Shown piece by piece: positions 57,488-64,000 of a stretch of DNA of 64,000 nucleotides. The translations under genes were made by a program, and so were the position numbers. This stretch comes from Saprospiraceae bacterium. Lineage in GTDB: Bacteria > Bacteroidota > Bacteroidia > Chitinophagales > Saprospiraceae. The DNA is taken from NCBI GenBank assembly GCA_041392805.1, contig JAWKLJ010000001.1, positions 1,798,001 through 1,862,000 of the forward strand, in the 5' to 3' direction. Position 1 is the first letter of the stretch, and each line of letters starts with the position of its first letter. The notes under the pieces were generated by a model that was not told the DNA's origin, searched no databases, and saw nothing but the letters and a program-made list of their open reading frames with translations.

Positions 57488-57879
57488 TAGGTTTCATAGG
57501 TTTCAATAATTAAATCACCAAAATCGAAGGCAAAGATCGTTTTTTTCAATGATATTTCAAAATCTAGATTTTAACTTATATCCTTTCAAATACGACCACT
57601 CAATCTTGAGTAATTTCCTCAGTTATGGATAGTAACCATCTTGCTAACACCACATATGTCATGTTATACCCTAATATAACCCGAAACACCTAGTGGTCAG
57701 TCAAGCATAAATTGTCGGGTAATCTATGGCGTCTTTTCCGCCTGCTCTTCGTTCGAGATTTCCCCTAAATCAATATCTAAAAAATCAGGTGGATGGCAAA
57801 ACATTTCCCGCCCTTTTTGTGCGATAAGGGCATATAAATCTTCACCCCTTAGAAGATATTTCCATAAAATGGATCACCC
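57488..57879. other. Intergenic stretch with a possible coding remnant
   Basis: 392 bases. The minus strand holds an open frame (about 57724-57871) without a start codon at its head that reads KYLLRGEDLYALIAQKG and then FCHPPDFLDIDLGEI, which has protein-like composition. It may be the tail of a lost gene. The remainder is AT-rich and probably carries the promoter of the MBL operon. I see no other element. Confidence 0.3.
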
Positions 57880-59199
57880 TTATTCCAACAAACTGAAGTC
57901 TATCGCTGGCGCTACGTTTAGTTTGTTTCGCTCGAATTGAGAATCGATCAGCGTTTTGTCATTAGAAAAGCCACAATTTTTCAAGTAAAACCAGTTGTTT
58001 TCAACACCGCCCGAATAATCAAGCCTATATTCCTTTCTAGCCGTATTATCGGCGGTAAAGCTTACTTTAGTCAGTTCATGCCACCTTCCGGCAGCATAGG
58101 CCCATTGGTTTTGGTACAGCCCTTTCCGAGCAATCACCCCTTGGTCTGGTATGAAATTTTCTAAAAAAGAATACAAGCCTCTTAGGTAAGTCGTCGTTTT
58201 GGGCCTTCTGAACTGGGCAATCAGGCTCCATTTACCGCTTTCAGGGTCATAGAAGTAAGCGCTATAATCTGTATTATCACCACCAGTTGGTTTGGCGCCA
58301 ACTAGAAATCCGTATTTCACCTCCGCTTTCCAGGGAAATACTTTAAAACTTTGACCACCAGATCCTTCGTTTCCAAATTCACCCGTTGTCACCCCTGCAC
58401 CTTTCTTCAGCAGCTTAATCTTATAATCTTCCGGTATGGCTGATGGATTATCCGTTTGGAAAGGGCTCCAAATAGAAAAAAGTATCTTTCTTTCAATGGC
58501 TGAATTGACTTGTATGCCAAAGTAGCCCTCGCCGAAACCATTGGCCATGAAATAGGATCCGATCACATCCTGATTTTGAGGAATAGTTAATTCACTATAA
58601 AACCATTCCACCTGGTTAACGCCATTGGGAAGCTTAAAATTTAAATGCACAGAGGGCCCTCTTCGGGCAAAATAGAAATCATCCTTTACATATTTCATCC
58701 TACTTTCGGTTCCCAAGAGCAGTTCATTTACATCTGCATAAACAGGCCCTTCTTTGGCCAAACCGGCTAGGTCAACATAATAATAACCTGGACTTTCCAC
58801 CTGAAAATTACCAATGAAAGTATTCTTAAACTCATTCCCTTCCAACGTAATCGTTTGGGATGCATTGCCAAAAGTAAAGGTAACCTTTGAAGTGCCTGAA
58901 GGCACCTTTGCCTTGATGCCCAGCGATAGGCTTCCGGCTTCCTCCATGTAAAAAAAGGTTCGGATAGTGTGTTGTTGATTGTTCCAATCGCGAATGCCTT
59001 CTGAGGTGACCATCTGAGATGGAATATACCTTCCGTTGTCCATCACCCAGGCATTTCCAGCAGTAGGGATGGCTATATTCAGTGGAACGGGGGTAGTCGG
59101 ATTAATTTTTTCCAGGGGGTAATTGTGTAAGGAACACGAGATCAGAAAATTCACGCCGATTAGGGTTAGGATCATCTTTCTATTTTTCATAAGCTGCAT
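57880..59199 (-). CDS. DUF5077/DUF3472 lipoprotein
   Basis: 439 residues. Lipoprotein signal (lipobox LISC at about 22). A DUF5077-like beta domain (about 40-160) is followed by a DUF3472 domain (about 180-420, with GEGYFGIQVNSAIERKILFSIWSP, VKYGFLVGAKP and WSLIAQFRRPKTTTYLRGLYSFLENF, read in blocks). Proteins of this type are secreted and often sit near polysaccharide-use genes, with no proven activity. The first ATG (59199) has GGAG seven bases upstream, so I keep it rather than the ATG nine bases later. Confidence 0.85.
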   Translation of the reverse strand: MQLMKNRKMILTLIGVNFLISCSLHNYPLEKINPTTPVPLNIAIPTAGNAWVMDNGRYIPSQMVTSEGIRDWNNQQHTIRTFFYMEEAGSLSLGIKAKVPSGTSKVTFTFGNASQTITLEGNEFKNTFIGNFQVESPGYYYVDLAGLAKEGPVYADVNELLLGTESRMKYVKDDFYFARRGPSVHLNFKLPNGVNQVEWFYSELTIPQNQDVIGSYFMANGFGEGYFGIQVNSAIERKILFSIWSPFQTDNPSAIPEDYKIKLLKKGAGVTTGEFGNEGSGGQSFKVFPWKAEVKYGFLVGAKPTGGDNTDYSAYFYDPESGKWSLIAQFRRPKTTTYLRGLYSFLENFIPDQGVIARKGLYQNQWAYAAGRWHELTKVSFTADNTARKEYRLDYSGGVENNWFYLKNCGFSNDKTLIDSQFERNKLNVAPAIDFSLLE

Positions 59200-59306
59200 T
59201 ATTTTGCTCCAATATTAATGTTAAAATTTCAAACAAAATACATAGATCGCTACCTGAAACGTTTTTGACGAATGAAAGGAGACAACTGCAAACTAAACCA
59301 TTCATT

Positions 59307-59681
59307 ATGAAAAAGATCAAAACCAAAAAATGGCTATTATTGGGCGCTGTCGTGATTGCGCTATTGATAACAATGACGATTAGTGACAACTATTATTCCA
59401 ATTTAAATGAAAATTACCCTTTATTGCAGAAAGAGGAGTCCCTCAGCGGTAAAATCACGGGCATCAAAATCCATCATAAATATACCTTTGTTGAACTTGA
59501 TTCCTCAACAAAAAGATTGATCACGCCTTCTTTCTTAATGAATAAAACCCCCACATATCTTCATAAAACGATAGCCATAGGAGATTATTTGATTCATGAG
59601 GCACATAGTGATCAGCTATCCGTTTTAAAGGATGATGAAAGTTACAACTTTCTCGTTTCACACCTTTTCCACGAGGAATGA
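59307..59681 (+). CDS. Small membrane-anchored protein of unknown function
   Basis: 124 residues from the ATG at 59307 (MKKIKTKKWLLLGAVVIALLITMTI): one N-terminal membrane anchor, then a small extracytoplasmic beta-rich domain (about 45-115). The frame is open from 59265, but the basic-hydrophobic start at 59307 is the natural one. It is the only plus-strand gene in this region and is divergent from the DUF3472 gene. Confidence 0.6.
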   Translation: MKKIKTKKWLLLGAVVIALLITMTISDNYYSNLNENYPLLQKEESLSGKITGIKIHHKYTFVELDSSTKRLITPSFLMNKTPTYLHKTIAIGDYLIHEAHSDQLSVLKDDESYNFLVSHLFHEE

Positions 59682-59692
59682 GGACGGCATGT

Positions 59693-60082
59693 TTAAATCG
59701 TAATCTCGATGCGATTCCCCTCCGGGTCAAGCACCACGCTTTCGTAATAACCATCTCCGGTGGTGCGTGGTTCGCCTATTATTTTATAGGCATCCCTTCT
59801 CAATTGTTCCGTTAGTATGTCCACCTTTTCCTTGGACCCGACCGAAATGGCAAAATGAATGATCCCCATGTATTCCTTTCCGGTTTCGTTCTCTCTTTTT
59901 GGAATGTCGGGTTTATGCATCAATTCTAGTCGACACCCCTCCTTGAAAGATAGAAAATAGGAGCTAAAGTTTTTTTTTGCGTTGTGATATTTTTGCCCTG
60001 CTACGCCCTCAAAATATTGCTCATAAAAGGCCTTCATTTTTTCCAGGTTGTCTACCCAAATGGCCAGGTGTTCAATTTTCAT
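59693..60082 (-). CDS. VOC-family (glyoxalase-like) protein
   Basis: 129 residues with two beta-alpha-beta-beta-beta units. Putative metal ligands sit at the usual places: His5 (KIEHLAIWV), Glu in CRLELMHKP, His in GIIHFAISV and Glu in GNRIEITI near the end. Members include glyoxalase I, dioxygenases and antibiotic-binding proteins, so the exact role is open. It is convergent with the plus-strand gene, 11 bases apart. Confidence 0.9.
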   Translation of the reverse strand: MKIEHLAIWVDNLEKMKAFYEQYFEGVAGQKYHNAKKNFSSYFLSFKEGCRLELMHKPDIPKRENETGKEYMGIIHFAISVGSKEKVDILTEQLRRDAYKIIGEPRTTGDGYYESVVLDPEGNRIEITI

Positions 60083-60095
60083 GGTGTTTGGTTTT

Positions 60096-60128
60096 CTGTT
60101 GTCTCTGTTTATTTAAAACAGACAACAG
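60096..60128 (-). terminator. Terminator-like hairpin after the haloperoxidase gene
   Basis: Minus strand: CTGTTGTC and TGTTT arms pair with AAACA and GACAACAG (two-base bulge) around ATTT. It lies 16 bases after the haloperoxidase stop and is followed by AAAACCAAAC rather than a T-run. The stem is strong. Confidence 0.55.
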
Positions 60129-60144
60129 CGTATAGTGAAGTGGT

Positions 60145-61473
60145 CTAAAGTGGTTTAAGAAAATGCTGGTTGGCAAATTCGCCAATTTTTATTCCCAATT
60201 GATGGCCTTCTTCTGAATCGTATCGAAAATGTATTCCCAAATAAACCCTAGACATGGAGGCTTCCAAGCCAGCTTCTGAAAAACGATTAAAGGAGCGTGT
60301 GGGTGGATTCATTTTAACTTTCCCAGAGAAAGGGCCTGCTTTATCGACTTCTTCAGTAGTCATGGTAAAGGCGTAGTTGTCACCTGTTCCTAAAGTATTA
60401 GCCAATACGGTCATGGCTGCCGAACTAGCTGTACCATGGGCGCTGGGGTAAGAAGGGAAAGCATAAGTATGTTTGTGTAAATTATTCCACTCAAGGTCTG
60501 GTTCAGTATCCGGGTTCTCGTCATTGGCAGCCCAGCGGATAGCCGTATATGGTCGCCAGTGATTGTAATAAAACTTATTATCAAAAACATTGATGTAGGC
60601 ATCATAAACGGTCATGTTTAGCAAGGCAAAAACACGGGCTGCTTCCCAAAGATTCCGTTTTTCTTTCACAACGAGTTCGCGTGCAAGACGATTGTGGGAA
60701 TTTTCAACAAAATCTTTCCACCACATTGCCAAATGGGCCTGATCTTGGGTTCTCACCTCGCTTTCATAACGTCCATAGGCTTTAACTTCATTAAATGCTT
60801 TAGTATATGCTTCGCTATTTATTTCCGGAGGCGGTGGAGACCTGAATTGATCCTGGCTATTTAGCAAAAATGGCACTGCTGCTGCCCATCCGGCGCCAAA
60901 AATGAATCCTTCGGGGGTACCACTGTGCTCATTAAATTCCGCATATACCCCAGGAGCCATGGGATGCCACATATAGTCTGCTTCCCCATTCCATTTATCA
61001 TTAGCTCTAGACTCCAATATTTTTGAAGCAGCTGCTTTGCCTAAGGCTATTCCTTCGGTTTTGTGTTCACCATCTTCTACCGACGCCAACCATTTATTTA
61101 GCTCAGCGTCGAATATTGCTTTTTTATCTGGAAATTGGCTTATGGCTACATCATACGCAGCCTGAACGGTCGACGCCACAGGGTGAGCATTCGGCCTTTC
61201 TGCTTCGAAGGTGTAGATGGAATACAAAGGTTTGATGGCATTCAATGCATCATGAATGGCAATATGCATCAAGGCCGCTGTTCTTAGTCCTTTGAGGGTT
61301 AATAAACCATCCTCAGCCAAGGCCATCTCCATGATCATTTTATTCCAAACGGTAATAATTTCAGGTTGATAAAGATCAGGTTCAATCGTTTTTGTCTTGC
61401 AACTTGGTAGTAAGAGTAAACTGCATATGGCAACAAATAATAATAAAATGGAGCGATTGAATGGATTTTTCAT
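60145..61473 (-). CDS. Vanadium-dependent haloperoxidase-type lipoprotein (PAP2 superfamily)
   Basis: 442 residues. Lipoprotein signal (lipobox LPSC). The vanadate/phosphate-binding residues of the superfamily are recognisable: HWRPYTAIR (about 300), PSYPSAHGTASSA (about 340) with the acid-base His, and SRVYLGIHFRYDSEEGHQLG (about 405). Members oxidise halides with hydrogen peroxide or act as acid phosphatases. Bacteroidota carry many uncharacterised ones. It lies 51 bases downstream of two PepSY-type genes on the same strand. Confidence 0.9.
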   Translation of the reverse strand: MKNPFNRSILLLFVAICSLLLLPSCKTKTIEPDLYQPEIITVWNKMIMEMALAEDGLLTLKGLRTAALMHIAIHDALNAIKPLYSIYTFEAERPNAHPVASTVQAAYDVAISQFPDKKAIFDAELNKWLASVEDGEHKTEGIALGKAAASKILESRANDKWNGEADYMWHPMAPGVYAEFNEHSGTPEGFIFGAGWAAAVPFLLNSQDQFRSPPPPEINSEAYTKAFNEVKAYGRYESEVRTQDQAHLAMWWKDFVENSHNRLARELVVKEKRNLWEAARVFALLNMTVYDAYINVFDNKFYYNHWRPYTAIRWAANDENPDTEPDLEWNNLHKHTYAFPSYPSAHGTASSAAMTVLANTLGTGDNYAFTMTTEEVDKAGPFSGKVKMNPPTRSFNRFSEAGLEASMSRVYLGIHFRYDSEEGHQLGIKIGEFANQHFLKPL

Positions 61474-61524
61474 AATTCATATTTTAAAAAGTGCCAAAAT
61501 CAAAGCAATCTTCGGTGTCTACCA

Positions 61525-62103
61525 TCATCCATAAGTCAAATACATCAAAGTTATAGCAAAATAAAGAAAACCGCCCATAAAAAGGCCCCAGGCCCACTTG
61601 TCGTTTTTTAGCAAGCGCATCCACATGATAATGCCTGTAATAGTAAACACAATAAGGCTGACACCTAGCAAGTCGAGTATTAAGGCATAAAGATTATAGC
61701 GCAGGCCTCCACCATAGCCCCGATGCCGATGAATGCCTATGATGGCATCTGCGGTGCTCTTGGTGCTACGCATCACTTCCACCTGGCCTTGACCAGATAA
61801 AAAGGTGACGCGGAAAAAACCGCCAGCATGGCCATATTCCCGAACAAGGTCGCCCGCAGCATTCTGCTCCGATTTGTACAGGCGGCCAAAGACGTCGTGC
61901 TCAGCCACCCAGTTTTGCCAGGCAGCTGCTGAAGAAGGGGCCTCCGCCAGGGCATAAGTTTGCGTCTCCTTAATGGTTTCATGATCAAACCAACGGTGGT
62001 GGATCATCAGGTAACTGGTGATAATAAACATGAGCAAGACCGCAACCGTCGACAAGCAGGCGTATAAGTGGATCTTCTTGATGAGTTTGTAGCTGATTTT
62101 CAT
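61525..62103 (-). CDS. PepSY-type membrane protein (second of pair)
   Basis: 192 residues from the ATG at 62103 (MKISYKLIKKIHLYACLSTVAVLL). N-terminal membrane helix, a periplasmic domain of about 100 residues, then two or three helices (DLLGVSLIVFTITGIIMWMRLL). This layout and the HRGYGGGLRYNLYALILDLLG segment recall the PepSY-associated membrane family linked to iron or siderophore reduction. The frame is open to 62412, inside the neighbouring gene. The overlap ATGA with the upstream stop fixes the start. It forms a pair with the next gene. Confidence 0.75.
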   Translation of the reverse strand: MKISYKLIKKIHLYACLSTVAVLLMFIITSYLMIHHRWFDHETIKETQTYALAEAPSSAAAWQNWVAEHDVFGRLYKSEQNAAGDLVREYGHAGGFFRVTFLSGQGQVEVMRSTKSTADAIIGIHRHRGYGGGLRYNLYALILDLLGVSLIVFTITGIIMWMRLLKNDKWAWGLFMGGFLYFAITLMYLTYG

Positions 62104-62675
62104 AGTAGTAGCATTAGCAGACAAGAAATAAGAAAGAGCCCTCCGAAAGTGTATAACTCCCAGGTTTGGTAGCTGTATTTTAGCCACAACCACAAGCCTA
62201 ACACCAGCGAAAAGAAGAGCACCAATAAAGTAAGCCACTGGTAAACCATCCAGGTTCGAAGGAAAAATGGCGCATTGGGAATATTGCCGTTGAAAAAATG
62301 AAGCCCATGCAGCACGGACAATAAACCTTTGGGTTTTTCTGCACCCTGCACAGCACCCGTTTGCAGATCCAACTGCAGCGTAGTGGTTTTGGCCAAATGT
62401 GTGACCGTACAACTGAACTGGGTGGAATCTCTTTTGAATTGCCAGGGCGGCACCCAGCCCATGAGGCCCAATTGATCCCGGAGGTTTTCGGCCAGGTCCG
62501 TATCCGCGCTAGCTGGATCGATCTGAACCTGCCCCGTCCAGGTACGGGTAACATCGGTGTTTTCCAATGCTACCTTATGGTTAAGGATGATGCTACTAAA
62601 ACCAAAAGCGATCAGGTAAAAAGATGTAAATAATCCGCAGTAAAGATGGAGCTTGACTAAAGTTGATTTTTTCAT
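62100..62675 (-). CDS. PepSY-type membrane protein (first of pair)
   Basis: 191 residues. N-terminal membrane helix (LHLYCGLFTSFYLIAFGFSSIIL), a periplasmic segment to about 135 with QFSCTVTHLAKTTTLQLDLQTGAVQG, and two C-terminal helices. It is a half-length relative of PepSY-associated proteins and probably pairs with the following gene, with which it overlaps by four bases. Redox support of iron uptake is a family-based guess. Confidence 0.75.
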   Translation of the reverse strand: MKKSTLVKLHLYCGLFTSFYLIAFGFSSIILNHKVALENTDVTRTWTGQVQIDPASADTDLAENLRDQLGLMGWVPPWQFKRDSTQFSCTVTHLAKTTTLQLDLQTGAVQGAEKPKGLLSVLHGLHFFNGNIPNAPFFLRTWMVYQWLTLLVLFFSLVLGLWLWLKYSYQTWELYTFGGLFLISCLLMLLL

Positions 62676-62752
62676 TGTTTGACAAATTATTACTGCTGCC
62701 CAATTTAAGTATTTCTAGGCAAAAACTTGCCGATCGCTGTTTTAAGCGCTTG

Positions 62753-63154
62753 TCAGGATGTCGCCAAAACCCAGTTTTTCACAATTTCCACGAGGGCGGA
62801 ATGGCGATTATTAATGTCTTCCATATTTTTAAAGGTGGCAACGGCCCTGTCATTTTCCTTCCACACTAATAGCCCTGTATCGTCTTTTATAAGCCTGTCT
62901 TGGGGTTGTTCTTTCACCTTTGCTCCCCGATGAAAAATGAGTTGGATTTGTTTTGGCGGTTGAATCCTCATGGTTATTCGGTCTCCCTCGCCAATACTGT
63001 AATTGGGACCGTTCCATTTTATGTTCTCGCTCAGTGTATCGGCAGCGCTTAAAATAGTTAGTCGTAACTGTTCTATTTCGTTTCTGAAAGGATGATTTAG
63101 TTCATCCAGGAATGTTGTTACTGCTTCACTTAGTTTAGCATGGTGCTTGGTCAT
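62753..63154 (-). CDS. DUF1801 protein
   Basis: 133 residues of the DUF1801 fold (NHPFRNEIEQLRLTILSAADTLSENIKWNGPNY, then ITMRIQPPKQIQLIFHRGAK and LLVWKENDRAVATFKN, read in blocks). It is only distantly similar to the DUF1801 protein at 37265. Cytoplasmic and of unproven function. It stands alone upstream of the PepSY pair on the same strand, 77 bases away. Confidence 0.88.
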   Translation of the reverse strand: MTKHHAKLSEAVTTFLDELNHPFRNEIEQLRLTILSAADTLSENIKWNGPNYSIGEGDRITMRIQPPKQIQLIFHRGAKVKEQPQDRLIKDDTGLLVWKENDRAVATFKNMEDINNRHSALVEIVKNWVLATS

Positions 63155-63217
63155 AATTGATGGGTTTTATAAATTTTGGACCCCAATAACTTTTTTTGGG
63201 TAACTAACTTCTTCTCC

Positions 63218-63735
63218 TTGGGTTTTTTTAGCTACACAGAGGTTCGCGGAGGGGCAGAGGGCGCAGAGGGATTTTTATACTTCTCCGCGTACTCCGCTCC
63301 TCTGTGTAACTCTGTGTAACTAACTCCTCTTTGGGTTTTAAAGCTACACAGAGGTTCGCGGAGGAGCAGAGGGCGCGGAGGGGTTATTTATTTCTCCGTG
63401 TACTCCGCTCCTCTGTGTAACTCTGTGTAACTCTGTGTAACTAACTCCTCCTTGGGTTTTTAAGCTACACAGAGGTTCGCAGAGGAGCAGAGGGCGCGGA
63501 GGGGGTATATTTTCTCTGTGTACTCCGCTCCTCTGTGTAACTCTGTGTAACTAACTCCTCCTTGGGTTTTTAAGCTACGCAGAGGTTCGCAGAGGGGCAG
63601 AGGGCGCAGAGGGATTTTTATACTTCTCCGCGTACTCCGCTCCTCTGTGTAACTCTGTGTAACTAACTCCTCCTTGGGTTTTTAAGCTACGCAGAGGTTC
63701 GCAGAGGGGCAGAGGGCGCGGAGGGGTTATATGGC
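63218..63735. repeat. Tandem repeat of about 112 bp, five units
   Basis: Five units each begin near GGGTTTTTAAGCTAC and contain ACAGAGGTTCGC, GGAGGGGCAGAGGGCGC, then CCGCTCCTCTGTGTAACT. The left part (ACACAGAGG) and right part (CCTCTGTGT) of each unit are inverse to each other, so each can fold into a long hairpin. The last unit is cut short just before the regulator gene. No open frame of note. Confidence 0.9.
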
Positions 63736-63748
63736 GCCGTGTAACTCC

Positions 63749-64000
63749 TCATAAATACCTTTTCCTGAAATCACTTGGGTTTTCATTCGTAATTTTCCTG
63801 AAGATTCGATTATAGTAAGAAAGACTTTCAAAACCACAGCTGTAACAGGCCTCCCCCACACTTTTTCCCGCCATTAATTGACGTTTTGACTGACTAATTC
63901 GATACCGGTTTAAAAACTCGATAAAAGTGGTACTCGTTACTTTTTTAAAGTACCGGCAAAAGGCTTCCTTAGTCATATTACTAAGCGTAGCTATTTCATT
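63749..64000 (-). CDS. AraC-family regulator, 5' part missing
   Basis: Only the C-terminal 83 residues are in the window. They hold the end of an AraC double helix-turn-helix: LSNMTKEAFCRYFKKVTSTTFIEFLNRYRI, then GEACYSCGFESLSYYNRIFRKITNENPSDFRKRYL (read in blocks), with the typical G-x-S/Y-YF-R-FK-type signature. The start lies beyond the right edge. Confidence 0.88.
   Translation of the reverse strand, partial: NEIATLSNMTKEAFCRYFKKVTSTTFIEFLNRYRISQSKRQLMAGKSVGEACYSCGFESLSYYNRIFRKITNENPSDFRKRYL

Overview
The window reads as a chromosomal segment of a Bacteroidota bacterium, most likely from the Saprospiria/Lewinella side of the phylum (inference). The signs are a CusA-type RND pump fused to a TolC-like domain, many lipoproteins with a Bacteroidota lipobox, a TonB receptor with a carboxypeptidase-regulatory N-terminus, a C-terminal domain of the type IX secretion sorting kind, and promoters matching TTTG-N19/20-TAnnTTTG. 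No rRNA, tRNA, CRISPR array or integrase was seen.

Region 1 (1-8080, all minus strand) is a heavy-metal efflux locus: response regulator, histidine kinase, CusA-TolC fusion and membrane-fusion lipoprotein (cut by the left edge). A composite intergenic repeat with a hexamer microsatellite separates the kinase from the pump.

Region 2 (8126-35218) is a nonribosomal peptide cluster on two divergent arms. The minus arm is ABC exporter > HupE/UreJ-like protein > NRPS (C-A-T-E) > NRPS (C-T-TE) > phosphopantetheinyl transferase > MFS exporter. The plus arm is an ornithine cyclodeaminase-like enzyme and then, after a convergent membrane protein, a TonB receptor > acyl-CoA-dehydrogenase-like flavoprotein > stand-alone adenylation enzyme > stand-alone carrier protein > NRPS (C-A-T) > glycosyltransferase. 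The cyclodeaminase, adenylation enzyme, carrier protein and flavoprotein match the known logic for making pyrrole-2-carboxyl (or dehydroprolyl) starter units from proline. The most unusual gene is the NRPS at 29023-33210. Its adenylation domain, whose specificity residues read as asparagine-like, is interrupted between core motifs A8 and A10 by a roughly 370-residue PP-loop ATP-pyrophosphatase domain with zinc-ribbon cysteines, resembling WbpG/PseA N-acetyl-sugar amidotransferases. This suggests on-line conversion of an Asn/Asp side chain (amide to amidine, or amidation or thiolation). The terminal thioesterase carries Cys in place of the usual Ser nucleophile. A Fur-like box in front of the His-rich TonB receptor, the HupE homologue and the neighbouring metal-efflux operon suggest the product handles a metal (inference).

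Region 3 (35229-43972) holds ordinary accessory genes: a GHL10-type lipoprotein, a MazEF-type toxin-antitoxin pair, DUF1801, a TIM-barrel/NTF2-like fusion, DUF3124, DUF6157 and several membrane proteins or lipoproteins.

Region 4 (43998-57487) is a genomic island-like stretch. Single genes, nearly all on the minus strand, are separated by imperfect palindromes that look like integron attC sites. It includes broken genes (RhuM-Fic, a frameshifted secreted protein, a truncated cupin/TetR pair), a MarR-type regulator with four palindromic operators, a group II intron remnant, a MITE and an unassigned three-gene MBL-fold operon.

Region 5 (57880-64000) has a DUF3472 lipoprotein, a VOC protein, a vanadium haloperoxidase-like lipoprotein behind two PepSY-type membrane proteins, DUF1801, a five-unit tandem repeat and the C-terminus of an AraC regulator. 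A 194-bp MITE with 17- to 21-bp terminal inverted repeats occurs three times in the window (21.8, 37.1 and 53.4 kb).
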